This document shows, piece by piece, positions 35,801-47,418 of a DNA stretch of 64,000 nt. Made by a program: the position numbers and the translations under genes. The DNA is taken from positions 49,711,363 to 49,775,362 of the forward strand of contig NC_089275.1 of NCBI RefSeq assembly GCF_963678975.1. Reading direction: 5' to 3'. The first letter of the stretch is position 1. Each line of letters opens with the position of its first letter. The notes below the pieces were generated by a model. That model was given only the letters and a program-made list of their open reading frames with translations, did no database searches and was not told the origin of the DNA. The stretch comes from Dysidea avara. Lineage: Eukaryota; Porifera; Demospongiae; Dictyoceratida; Dysideidae.

Positions 35801-37492
35801 ATTCTTTCTAAGTATTGAATGGGGGGTTACCCACAAACTTAATTACAGAGGCCACAAAATTACCAAGGCCACTGGCTGAGGTAATTGATTGTGGGTAGCC
35901 AAGCCCACATTGCCTGAGGGGCACTGAATACAGTGGAACCTCTCCCATCTGGACCTCTTATCAGGGCACCTCCATTGTCCAGACAGCCCAAATTAGTCAC
36001 ATAATTATATGCTTGTAGTTTATTGACCATAATGAAGTATAGTTTGAAAGCACAAGGAGGGAGCCTAAATGTTGCTGTTTACCTGTTTGGTGGTTTGTTT
36101 ATTCTACTATTAACTACATATACCACTTGGTTGCTAGGTGATACTTCATTTTACAGCCCAGAGGAGTGACCATGAATGCTCATAGTGACTTACCATATAC
36201 CTCTTTACAGGGAGACAACTAAATGTACACTGGTGTACACTGAGATGTATCCCAGGAAAGTGGTTGCACTTCAAAAAGCTTAAGGAAGCCATTTTCATCA
36301 AAGCAGGCATATAGCCTTGATGTGGATGAGGTATAGTGATATAAGATACCCTGCAGCTGATTAACGTTTTATAAAGGCTCAGACTGATGGGAATAAATTA
36401 TTGCTCACGTGACTATCATCACGAATCAAAGTGTTGCCACAAGTGCTCAATGAGTGTGTTCCAGTATTCTTGCCATTCTACAAGTTGGAAGGCATTAGTT
36501 AAAAGTGAGAACCAGTCACAAGTGTTTCAGCACATTTTCAAATACGGACCACACCCACATTACAGTTAATGCAAGTTAACTACCCTTACTCATTTAGGCC
36601 TTTAGTATACATGTACATTGTAATTAATCTGTACATAATGTGACAGCATCAAAACACTTGCAAACCCCCCACTACTCAACTTACTGTGATATCCTTAGGA
36701 CTCATTCATTCATAACATAGCTACAACGTTATGTGCTGCCTAGCCATCATCAATCTATTATCCATGCATATATAACAAATCCAGTGGTGGCACTCTATTG
36801 CCATGGCCCAGCCCCAGATAGGCTATCAGCCTGAAATGGAAGTGTTACATATTAGCTGTAATATGGGCACTTAGGATTTTCCTGATGTGTATGCCTGCAA
36901 CCCTTGGGTGGGCTTTGGACGTACTGTGGATTTTCTGTCTGTTTGAACATCGTGTACTGCTTGCTCGAAATGCATAAATGCAATACTCAGTATGTGATAC
37001 ACAGTACCCAATGTTCAAACGGACTTCTTTGCAGTGTGACATGTGCTTTTTTCCAGGCGTGTCTTGCTAGTAATTATCACAGGCATTCCAGAGCTCTCTT
37101 TCATACTGGCCAGTATGACTGTTGGATGATATCGTACACACCTGATCACATGATCTATCTACTTTGTGATTGGTTAAATTAGGAAAAAGCTTTATAACTG
37201 CTGACGTCATTATAGCAGTGAGTTTGTAGCAGGATGACGTATTCTTCCATAAACGTTTAATGGTGATTTGCTGAGAAAATTACAGGGGTCCTTCATATCA
37301 TCAATGGCCTTGGAAATTTAAAGGTTTTATTTCTTTAAAGAAAATTTTTGTTGGAAGTTTATAAATAATATTATGTAGCTGAAACTTTAAGTCTGACAAT
37401 AAGAATTTGTAGTGTTCAGCAACAAAATTTGATTATTTCATTAGTGAAAGTTACACTGCATGAATATAATAGAATATATGACCAGGTATAGT

Positions 37493-37849
37493 ACTAGTCT
37501 CGCCCTCAGACCACAAGGGTCTGGTGACACGCAATATGGCAGTGACGTATACGACCAAGGAATTCATCGGTCACCAATCAAATTCAAGTACGCCTCTGAT
37601 GTCAGATATTCCTATACTTTCACGTAACTAGAACTCACTTTGTTTTTTATTGCTGTGTCCCATTCACAGTCTACGCTGATGCTTTTTTACGGTACCATCA
37701 TGGATCTTAAGCAGTGCTCCATTATCACTGACAATTTGAATTCATGCCTAATACGTGATGTCATATAGAAATTGTAAGGCTTTGTTTTATACTGCCTAGC
37801 ATTTGTATTGCATGTCACCAGACCCTTGTGGTCTGGGGGCGAGACTAGT
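37493..37849. mobile_element. MITE with long inverted ends
   Basis: actagtctcgccctcagacc (left) continues through ccacaagggtctggtgaca and is repeated inverted at the right end, giving arms of about 45 bp. The 357-bp element has no transposase frame. A related single end (tagtctcgcgtggccagact) is visible near 17497. Confidence 0.75.
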
Positions 37850-38150
37850 CTAGTACGAGGTGGGATGCAAGGATGTCATTAAAACATGCATAGTGCCATC
37901 CAAATCATAATCTGCTTTGTACTTTGTTGTATACTTCTGAACTAGTTCAATTCCCACAGAAATGTTATAGTTCTCAGTGTTCAAGTTTCTGCCAGTTTTG
38001 GCTCACCAGAGAGGCATGCACTGACACCCAGTCGCAGCTATGCCAGACCAGGACCTGACACTAGACTACATACAAAAGTGAAAGTAATGGAGTCACGACA
38101 GCCTACCCACCACTTGATCCCATGCTGTTGATACCATGTTTCATCTATTC

Positions 38151-38474
38151 TAATTAAAAACAGCCAAGCTGTAAAAAAGAGGTGCGGCCCCTAAAAAGGT
38201 CATGGTGAAAAAAGATGTGAAATCCAAGGTGGCGGCCAAGAAATGGCTGTAATGGTAGGTTAATGGTAAAAATTTTAATAACGACAATTCAGGTGAATTT
38301 GGTGCTGCTTGGTCAATTGGCACAAAATTCACCTGAATTGTCATTTTTAAAATTTTTACCATTAACCTACCATCACAGCCATTGCTTGGCCGCCACCTTG
38401 GATTTCACATCTTTTTCACCATGGCCTTTTTAGGGGCCGCACCTTTTTTTTACACCTTGGCTATTTTTGATTAG
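38151..38474. repeat. large foldback repeat, family H2 copy 2
   Basis: Arms of about 150 bp are inverted almost throughout: acagccaagctgtaaaaaag, ccaaggtggcggccaag and aattcaggtgaattt on the left all have complements on the right, with a loop near 38310. The RNA would form a very long hairpin. A decayed relative is at 11611-11850. Confidence 0.85.
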
Positions 38475-38652
38475 ATATCACTTCTTTTTGTATTTGTATA
38501 CCCCAAAGCCAGCCATAGGCCGGCTTTGGGGCTTTTTAAACCTATCCTTATTCTTTACCACAGAAAGACAAAGCAGATTTATAATGGTTCAGATTTTATC
38601 AGTAATTATACAAATTATATACATATATTTATTACATGTCTATTATTCCCTG

Positions 38653-39515
38653 CTGGATAACTTGTTCGCAGCTGATCTCTCTACTAAAGGACTTGAAATG
38701 TAGCTGAATTCTCTACAAGGAGACTTGTTTCTAGCTAATCTCTCTACAAGGTGACTTCTTCCAGCTGATCACTCTACAAGGTGACTTGTTCTAGCTGATC
38801 TCTCTAGTTGGTGACTTGTTTCTAGCTGAACTCTCTACAGGGTAATTTGTTTCCAGCTGAACTCTCTACAAAGTGACTTGATTCTAGCTGATCTCTCTAC
38901 AGGGTGATTTTTTGTAGTTGAACTCTCTGCAGGGTGATTTGTTTGTAGCTGAACCCTCTACAGGGTGATTTGTTTGTAGTTGAACTCTCTTACAAGATGG
39001 TTTCTTTGTAGCTGAACTCGCTGCAAGGTGATTTCTTCTAGTTGATTTCTCTACAGGGTGACTTGTTTCTAGCTGATTTCTCTAGTGGGTGACTTGTTTC
39101 TAGCTGAACTCTCTACAGGGTGATTTTTTTGTAGCTGAACTCTTAACAGGATGGTTTCTTTGTAGCTGAACTCTCTGTCAGGTGATTCTTCTACCTGATG
39201 ACTCTACAGGGTGACTTTTTTCTAGCTGATCTCTTTACTGGGTAACTTGTTTCAAGCTGCTGGGGTGATTTATTCGTAGCTGAACTCTCTACAGGTGATT
39301 TGGTTGTAGCTGAACACTCTACAGGGTGACCTGTTCTAGCTGAACTTCCTACAGGGTGATCTGTTGGTAGCTGAGCTCTCTACAGGGTGACTTGTGTCTA
39401 GTTGAACTCTCTACAAGGTGATTTGTTTGTAGCTGAACTCTCTACAGGGCGATTTGTTTGTAGCTAAATTCTCCACAAAGTGACTTGTTTGTAGCTGAAC
39501 TCTCTACAGTGTGCA
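38653..39515. repeat. 31-bp minisatellite, about 28 copies
   Basis: The unit tagctgaactctctacaggg followed by tgatttgtttg is repeated head to tail with 10-30% divergence. Further decayed copies resume at 39665-39840 after an insertion of about 145 bp that ends in (AAT)n. No unique spacers, no frame maintained. Confidence 0.9.
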
Positions 39516-39840
39516 TAACTTGATAACTCAGTCAGTAAGTCAAGTCATTAGGTCTAAGTCCCTGAAATTAGGTTAGGTAATCCTAAGGCTGCAGCACATC
39601 TTGCTGTCAGACCTTCAGTGCTGGTCACTGTAAAGTGCTATTAATAATAAATAATAATAATAACTGGACTCTCTTCAGCGTGACTTGTAATATTCTGAAT
39701 CTCTACAGCGATATATTTGTAGCTGAACTCTCTCTACTGTGTAGCTGAATCGTCTATAAGATTAACTGTTTGCAGCTGAACTCCATACAGAATAACTTGC
39801 AATGTAATAGAATTCTATAGTGGAGCAAGTCATAAACTAG

Positions 39841-40608
39841 CTGAATGCTCTATTAGGGTGACTGTTCTATTAGAGTATCTCGATCTCGCATTTGCTACAC
39901 AGAGTTAGCTTTCGAATCATAACTCAGTGGTTTGTAATCCAATTGCTCTGTTCTACTGCAAGGACTTTCTACGATGAGTATTCCAGCTACATGCCAATTT
40001 TCTGCTCACTGCTCTAAGCGGTTTGCCTGGTAGGCGTGAAAATTATTGATATTTTTATTCACAAATCTCGATTGCACAATTGTTACACACCTTCAGCTTC
40101 GTGTCATATCTCCTAGATCTTTATTTCTATTGCTTTCAAACCACCAAAAGGCACTCCTACAATGGTTGATCTATCCACAAATCGATTTTCAACTCTTTCC
40201 ATGAAGTGGTTTACCCTGTAGGCGTGACAACAAATTGATCTTGTTTTACGCGAATAATTGGTCATAAATCCTGAACCATTCAGCGGATTTGCACCAAATT
40301 TGATACTAGGATTCGACTTTGGACTCCCTTTCTGTGTGCCAAATTTCAAGCAGAGTACGTGTTTGCATTTTATAGCAATTTTTGCAAGTGTGCGAAAAGA
40401 CGAAGAAGAAGAATAAGAAAGAAAAAAATGAAGAAAAAATCAAAACTTTGGCTGCTCGTATCTCGGAAATGGCTTGAGCGATTTCCTTCAAATTTGAAAT
40501 GTGGACTCCCATAGCTGGCAGGCAACTCTGCAGCAAATTTGGTTCCAATCGGATAAGGTATCACAGGTGTGAAATGACGTTTTCTTTCTTCCTGTCAATA
40601 TACCCATG
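39841..40608. other. unclassified repetitive segment
   Basis: The CTCTAATAGAG motif pair is at 39847-39892. Phrases are repeated inside (gcggtttgcctggtaggcgtg and gtggtttaccctgtaggcgtg; aaatttgaaatgtggactcc and gattcgactttggactccc), suggesting an old duplicated repeat. Short minus ORFs lack known domains. Confidence 0.4.
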
Positions 40609-41101
40609 CAGTGGCGGATCTAGATGGGTTTCTGGGGTTTCGACAGAAACCCCCTTTTAAATTTTGCTGTCTAAATACATAAATATTGTTGTGCTGACAA
40701 TTTGTCATAGCAAACAACTATATATACCACCGTATTTCAGTAGAATGCATGCAGTTGCACTTTACTGACACCATTTATACCTATTATACCTTCAGCAACA
40801 CTTCACTTTTCATCTCCCACTGCATTAAAAACGATCGAGATACTCTAATAGAGCAGTCATGTAACCACTCTAATAGAGCAATCAAAGCTACAGCTTGCAT
40901 GTAGTCACCATATTTGCCCTATAGTTAGCTATAGTGGTATTTACAGTTTAAAGCATTGGATTTATTGTAACTGATAACTAAAAATAGCCTAAAATACCAT
41001 CTCATAGCTTCTAAAATCTCAGAATGTCATCAGATGCCTTATTCAGCTATACTAACTTCCAGAAACCCCCTTTCAAAAATCCTACATCCGCCACTGCCAT
41101 G
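40604..41101. mobile_element. CAGTGGCGGAT-end MITE
   Basis: The left end CAGTGGCGGATCTAG and inverted right end CAGTGGCGGATGTAG are flanked by the 5-bp direct repeat CCATG (40604-40608, 41097-41101). Inside each end aaacccccttt is also inverted. The 488-bp element holds two CTCTAATAGAG copies at 40832-40882. Superfamily not assigned. Confidence 0.78.
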
Positions 41102-41633
41102 GTGTGGCGCCCCGGCTTCTTGGGCCGCACGACACACTATCGTGTGTCTTGATACATTGGCTACTGGCCTAGAATCTATAATAGAACTCAAGCTACAACT
41201 TTGTAGCACCCAACAGAAATTTGGGTTGGCTAATTTCAAAATATCAATGGATTTTGTATATGAAGGACCCTTTAGAAAATTAACAGAATGCAAAGGTACA
41301 CTCATACGGATGGAAACGAAAACAACCTTATGACACGTTGTTTTGGAAGGCTAGCAGGCTTAGAGAGTTTGTAGTGAATAGATGTCGAACTGTAGGAAGA
41401 GTTTATTTGAAGTTTTGTAGACCTGGATTTTCCAGCCAGGGGACTAAAGGGCAAGGCAAGAGGAAACAAACGTACCTGGAGATAATCAGAGCCTCCAGCT
41501 AGTTTTAGTGTGATTCATGGCTTCTCCTTGTAGCTGTTTAAGATCCATTAGCAATGAATCGCACTAGCCATTACGTACAGTATGTTACCATTTCGGTTTT
41601 TATCGTAATTTCGCGTAATTTTGCTCTTACTGT
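41102..41633. other. spacer, repeat-like
   Basis: The block tggcgccccggcttcttggg is GC-rich and unlike its neighbours and looks like a repeat fragment. ORFs on both strands over 41034-41333 cover each other and show no domain. Confidence 0.35.
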
Positions 41634-42310
41634 GTTCCTAGGATTAGTAACAGCACCCCTAGGGTTAGAAAACGTCTTTAGGATTAGGAACAGCGCCCTT
41701 AGGATTAGGCCACTCCAAATAAGACTGTAGTTTCCCGTCCTGATGTTTTCGTTATTCAGTGCGGGCGGGAGGCTTATTATTATTATTCATTATTGAAGAT
41801 GTGACTGCTCTATTAGAGTATCTCGATCTTGAGAGGGTTTCAAGGTCATGAAAATCGCTTCTTTGCAAGCTAGCAACCACCAGAACCGTTCAGTTTTAGG
41901 TTTCACTGTGCTTTTTAGCAATGCAAAATGAAAGGCTCCATGTGGAGTTTCCAGAAAGCAGCACAGGAAGTGGTTTTGGAAAAATAATGACAATAATGAC
42001 ATACAATGCAGGTGCCCAGACGTGATGCGGGCGGAGGACGGGAAACTACATTTGGAGTGGCCTTAGGAAGAAGCGCTAGTAGGATTAGGGTAACGTTTTA
42101 AAACATTAGGTTAGGGTTAGGTATGGGTTAGATATATATTGATTTACATTTGTGGCATTTAAATATGGCAAAATAAGAGGAGCTGTCAGCTAGCACCGGT
42201 GGTACAGTGGTTAGGAACGCTGCTCTTCAAGCTGGAGGAGGTCTGTGGTTCGAGTGCCCGTCGTGACAGGTTTTTTTTTCGTTTTCTGTACCTTTTGGTG
42301 TCATATTTTT
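41634..42310 (+). mobile_element. tRNA-derived SINE with ggattagg leader, copy 2 (interrupted)
   Basis: TGGTACAGTGG (42200-42210) is a near-consensus pol III A box and ggttcgagtgc (42247-42257) a near-consensus B box, followed by t(9). Upstream are aggattaggaacagcgccct repeats and ttagggttaggtatgggtta, as in the copy at 35505. A Harbinger-like MITE (41708-42062) interrupts the leader. Confidence 0.7.
41705..42065. mobile_element. PIF/Harbinger-like MITE, copy 2
   Basis: GGCCACTCCAAATAAGA...gtagtttcccgtcc and its inverted partner bound 355 bp, with TTA on each side (41705-41707 and 42063-42065). It shares its first nine bases, internal gcgggcgg block and TTA target with 15268-16399. One CTCTAATAGAG motif lies at 41803-41830. 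Confidence 0.72.
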
Positions 42311-42481
42311 TCTAAGTTATAATGGTAACATACTGTACCTAACGGCTTTTATGAATCGCCACCTAACCTCCACCAAGATGCACTTTCAAACCTAGATTAA
42401 TGGTGTACCCCTCCGAAGCACATCTACCCATGAACCAAAAACGTTCGCATGGGTGATTAATTGGGAATTAGTATATAGATG

Positions 42482-43084
42482 TACAGTGGAACCTGTGTTA
42501 CGGTCACCTGGATTAAGCGGTCACCTTTGTATAACGGCCATGGTCACGAGGTCCAAAATATTTTCCCATACTGACAAATGTATGCATTGTGGTCTGCATT
42601 AATCGGTCACCTGTCTAACGCGTATAACGGCCAACCAAGAATTTGCCCTTGAATCACTGTATACATAATTTTCTCCTTCGTATAGCAGTCGCTACCTTTT
42701 ATGGTGGCTTGTTAAGCAAATTGCCTGGCACCACGGCATCGTTTCAATTAGTGCGCAATCATCACACTTCCTGCCTTTCAGTGAATACTATATAATCATC
42801 TATCAGGCTTCATTGCTTAAACGTATTCAATAGCTATAACCAAGGCTATAACCAACATTCATAACAAGCTCACCTTGCCCTTTCTGTACTAAAATATATT
42901 ACTGCATTGCGGTTGGCGCGAGCCTCTTTATAATAATTACTCATTTATAACGGCAAGAACGGTCATAGCCACTAAAATGCTGCTGACCACCTTATGCAGG
43001 TTTTCTCTATAACAGCCACCTGTATATAAAGAAGGCCAGATACATCTGGTCCCAAGGTGACCATTATAGACAGGTTCCACTGTA
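42482..43084. mobile_element. pogo/Tigger-like MITE, TA-flanked
   Basis: cagtggaacctgtgttacgg and the inverted right end (cagtggaacctgtctataat) lie directly inside TA dinucleotides (42482-42483, 43083-43084). The 599-bp interior repeats ggtcacc and aacggcc words and encodes nothing. The ends belong to the same broad type as 21384-21812. Confidence 0.78.
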
Positions 43085-43219
43085 GTACACAAATTGCAAG
43101 TTACATGTCTACTGTGTTCATAAATTTTGTTGTATTTTTGGTACATTTTCATTAGTAATCTTGAAATTGCCTTGTATGTTGGCATAATACTGCTAGTCTT
43201 TAAATTTTGCCCCAGAATA

Positions 43220-43865
43220 ATTGCGACCGGATCTCCGAAAACCCGACACAATAGTGCATTTTTCGAATTCCTGTTTAATAAATTTTTGTAATCTACTTAG
43301 CCAAGTGTACCTTCTGGCAAAGTTTCAGCCTCATGTGCCAATAACTTTGGGAGTTACAGCACTACAAAGTAGCAACAACAGAAAAATCGATTTGTAGGGA
43401 AAATGAATTCAGGTGCTTACTAGAACAGTTGTAACTTATGAATGAATTGACGTACTGAGCTGAACTTTTCACCATTGTGTTTGCAATGGATAAGGGAATC
43501 ATTTACTGGGTATGTTTGTCCTTCTATTACCTTTCTTTACTGCATACAAAGGCAAAATTCGTGAAGAAAAATTGATTGCGTAGTATCACTTTGACGTGAT
43601 GTAAACAAACACTCATAACTTGTGTATCCTTTAGTCTACTGCGAAGATTTTCCAACTCCTCTTGAGTAGGGTGATATCCAGGTTATTATTGTTAGTCCCT
43701 TCCTTCACTAAGAAAGAGGCATTCAAAAAATTTACAGAATGGCATTCAAAAATTTACAGAATTTTTTTAGTAATACGCAAATATTTCACCCATTGTATTC
43801 AATGCTTTATACTAGAAATTTAGGCTTGTGCTATTGTGTCGGGTTTTCGCAGATCCGGTCACAAT
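43220..43865. mobile_element. MITE with attgcgaccggatctccgaa ends
   Basis: Inverted ends of about 35 bp (accggatctccgaaaacccg on the left) enclose 646 bp. The left 300 bp recur as a direct copy at 54686-55005, with long identical runs such as taatctacttagccaagtgt. No ORF. Confidence 0.8.
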
Positions 43866-44121
43866 TGGTGCAAGAGGCAAAACTGTTATTGTAATTTGTT
43901 TATTATCAATAGTTAATTTGTTTATTTGATAATTATGTAATGGGTTAGCCAAATAAGGTTTAGTTGTGTTCCAGTACCTTTTGTACACCCCTGCTAATCA
44001 AGTGCACAACTAGTTATCATCTAACACTACCTCTATCACATATGTAGTTGTTATATTAGTTGGGACATGTTACAGGTATACAATATACACCACTAGTAAC
44101 ACCACTTGTTGTAATGTGTAG

Positions 44122-44175
44122 GTGTTGTTACAAGGAGTGATGTTGTTAAGGACGACAACCAATCAGCCACCAGTG
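44122..44175 (+). CDS. 54-bp linker exon of NLR copy 2
   Basis: Same length and splice borders as 30923-30976 (acceptor gtgtag, donor gtg then gtaagac), in phase 1. The ATG seen in copy 1 is ACG here. It lies 3.2 kb upstream of the second NACHT exon; 2.9 kb of repeats (about 44330-47228) separate segments that are adjacent in copy 1. Confidence 0.4.
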
Positions 44176-47046
44176 GTAAGACATTATCACAAGATACACA
44201 TACCAAGATATACCAGGGCCCAGCTTACAGAAGTTAGAAGATATTTGGATAATAAAACACCTCAATTATGAAATAGCAGTGAAGCCATATAGACTGGCTA
44301 GTGGTAAAGATGTGGTATCAAAAACATATTAATGATAGTCACTGGTCATTTGTCAGGTTAATTTACATATTTGGCAGTCCATTAAGCTATTTGATCTCTA
44401 GTACCTCACCAGACAATGACATGGCTATGCTCTGAACTTGAGAGGGACAAGAGTTAGCTATGTTGCATCACTTCACTGTTCTGTATGTAAAATGTTTGAA
44501 CAGCACTTACACTTGTGAAGTAACTTCTCCTCAGCTTGGATTACCAGCTAAAAAAGCTAAGTAACGTGATTGATCATGACACAAGTGATGCACACAAGAC
44601 TACTATGTCAAAACTGAAGGATGAACAGGTGAGATAAAAGTGATCTGTAGTATAAAGCTCAACCATTGGTCAGTCCCTTTTAAATCCTGATGACGGTACT
44701 AGGCAGAGAATGAGGAAAAGGTTTGACATTTGCTATATGATGGGCTAAGCAAAGCATCTCATTTGCCAAATACCCTGCAATTATAGAACTTGAGAGCAGT
44801 CATGGTGTGCTGGGTCCAGCTGTATGACTGTATGAAAGTGACTAATATGTCAATCTTACAGTACTCATTTTTCAAAATTTTCCTGGGGGGGGGGGGGGGG
44901 GCATGCCCCCAGAACCCCCTAGAAAAGGAATGATGTGCTTTCCCTGTCATGTCTGACCATCATGATAATAATATGTCAGATCAATTTTTGGTATGGACTG
45001 ACAAAGTGTCAGACCACCTTAAATTAATTATAATTGTCTCTGTGCTGTTTATAAAGTAGGGATAGCCCCAAAAATTTTGCGTGCCATCAAAATTCTGCCT
45101 TTGAAAATCACCCTAGAAACATCTTACATGATGAAAATCATCTTTACGGTCCAATTAATATATTAAATATAACACAACACTCACAGGTGGCCAGATATAG
45201 AATTTTTTTTAAAATCACCAAAACTCAAATTTTAGTCTCACTGCTTCACTGTCTGGCTGCCTGACCACAGTTGCAAGGCTAGAGGCCAAACGAAGCAGCA
45301 CACGGCCACCATTTTACACCACAATAACAAACTCACCAGTAGGATGTGTCTTTTGGGGTTCCGTTGAGTGTAGGCCCTCTGCGCTTTGACTTTTTTTTCT
45401 TTTTTCTTAAACCAGACTGTTTGTCTTTTTCTTCATCCAAAGAAACCATATTTAGGTGTCAATTTTCCGTATCGATACCTTCTTTCAGCAGCGTATTTAG
45501 ATACCACAGAATTATTTCAGAGCTGGATTTCAGAAGCGCTTCAGTCCCAGCACTACTATAAGAGATATACCGTATTTCTATATTTATTACAAGTTTAACT
45601 GTAGGTTAAACAAGGTTAACTTGGAAGTGTTGCTATAACAATGGCTGTTTACTGGGAAACACCTGGTTGCTAGTGAAACAAATATGCAATCTATGCATAG
45701 GGCCCATGGGAAGGTGGAGACAAACATCAAATAGTGTCAAGATGTAACAAGGCTAACCTGGGTACAAACCAGTCAAACCGGTATGACAGGTGCTAAGTTG
45801 CAGCTTTAAATAGTGGTGAGCGTTACTCAGTGTAGCATTCTGCACTCTAAGCGGCTCCAACGTTATTATTCCCACCCTACATCCCTCCCTCTTTATTTTT
45901 CTCCACTAACAATTGCCAGGGTTCAACTGGTGCGTTAATGTGAAATGGGTGGTGCTGTAGCATGAGAGAGGGAGTTAGGAGGATCAGGGTATGTAGGTCC
46001 CCACTACATGGTGGTAAAACCCTGATCATTTCTTTGGAATTGAACCATACATGACCTTATTATTTTAGGTTATAGGAGATCACGTGATGTCACGTGACTG
46101 CTTAAGGTTTAGATATTCCAAAGTCTACGGCACATCATCCCATTCTCCCAATAAAGACACTGGGAACAAGTTAAAAACCGTTAAAAATATTTCGTTGAAG
46201 CTAGCACCCAACGAATATTTATTACGCGAAAATTTTTTACCAATGTAATATTCGAGAAGTTGAATGAATTCGGTTAACTGCTTTCTGGCCACCTTGAATC
46301 GAGGTTGCTGCGGTCTTTTAAAAACAAAAGCCTCCCTCATCCTAGGAGAGAAGGGAGCTGTCCGGTCTATTTCGCCGCACATTGGTAATGATGCCATCTG
46401 ATTCCGCTACTACAGGACACATTAAATGGAGTATATATGCACAAATATGCAAGTTGATGAAATGAGCTTCTAGCTACAGCCATTTCACTCCAGTCCACAT
46501 TGCTTGACTTGTAACAGACAACTTCTGAATCTGGGGTGCAGCCTCGGCATGGAACGGGGACGCCACAATTCAGTTTTGCTGCTTGTCATTCTGCTTCTCC
46601 TGTATACAAAAAGGCCATATAGAATTAATAAAGTTACGTAATTCATTGTTAAAAACTTTTCGTCACTTGAGACACAGGTGAAAATTTTTTAACACAAAAA
46701 TTTAACTTGTGAAAATTTCTCGCAACTTATATTTATAGAAATACAGTACCAGCTAGATATCTGCAACTTAGGTTTGCAACCACATCTAACAAATAAAGAT
46801 CTAGGTGGACTAATAGTGATAAAGTATGGAGACCACACCTCTTAACAATCTAGCTATTTACTTAAGATGACCCCAGCCCTTTACGATTAATCTAGCTAGC
46901 TGCAGATATAACAGTCACTCTAGTACAACAATCATGTATAATATTCTAATAGAACAGTCACACGTTTAGCTAGCTATGCTGCAACAACAAACAAAGAAAA
47001 AAACTAAACAAGCTAGTATTTTTTTTAAATTGTAAATTTAAAAATC
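44176..47046. other. insertion-rich intron of NLR copy 2
   Basis: A run of 18-19 G at about 44886-44904 is followed by gcatgcccccagaacccc. A CTCTAATAGAG pair is at 46916-46962. The minus ORF at 46125-46397 has no recognised domain and overlaps AT-rich repeat-like sequence. No gene is supported. Confidence 0.45.
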
Positions 47047-47218
47047 AAGTAGGGATCTATGCAATAAAAAGTAGTGAAACAAGAGATGAATGATGGTATT
47101 ACAGCATAGCTTAGTGGGAAAGTCCCTACTTTAGCTGTAGAGACTTTCCCGCCGAGCTATGCTATAATACCATCATTCATCTCTTGTTTTACTACTTTTA
47201 TTGCTTGGATCCCTACTT
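47047..47218. repeat. near-perfect hairpin MITE
   Basis: aagtagggatctatgcaata on the left pairs with the end of the element, and nearly all bases between (tgaatgatggtattacagca and so on) pair as well, leaving a loop of about 20 bp near 47130. The small divergence of the arms suggests recent origin. Confidence 0.85.
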
Positions 47219-47418
47219 CACTTTAAAATTAACAACTTTTACTGTTGATTATTATTGTGATGTTGATATTGTTGCAGCCATTTATTGATATCACAACTTC
47301 TTAAGGCAGACTCTTTTCAGAGACCATATCCCTTTTACAGTTATTTTGGTTTATACATTGTACTGTATGATACCCATACTACTATGGCTGCATTTTAGTG
47401 ACGTCTGTATGTGTGTAG

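Larger units (their letters stand above)
34984..37492. other. 3' flank and spacer after NLR copy 1
   Basis: Similarity to the sequence after copy 2 persists to about 35100. Copy B of the dispersed repeat lies at 35225-35335 and a SINE-like element at 35505-35800. Bases from 35931 (tacagtggaacctctcccat) look like one end of a pogo-like MITE without its partner. A TGACGTCA is near 37204. No gene is recognised. Confidence 0.45.

Noticed and set aside
40113..40564. Minus ORFs of 64-80 codons
   Set aside because: Overlapping frames in a duplicated repeat segment, no recognised domain.
42185..42265. tRNA gene
   Set aside because: A and B boxes are good, but the sequence does not fold into a convincing acceptor stem and anticodon arm, and a related copy has a decayed B box. 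It is SINE-like.
44886..44904. G-run as a functional G-quadruplex element
   Set aside because: A homopolymer adjoining a repeat fragment; length is unreliable and nothing links it to a gene.
46125..46397. 90-codon minus ORF
   Set aside because: No domain, no splice context, AT-rich repeat-like words (aaaattttttac) within and nearby.
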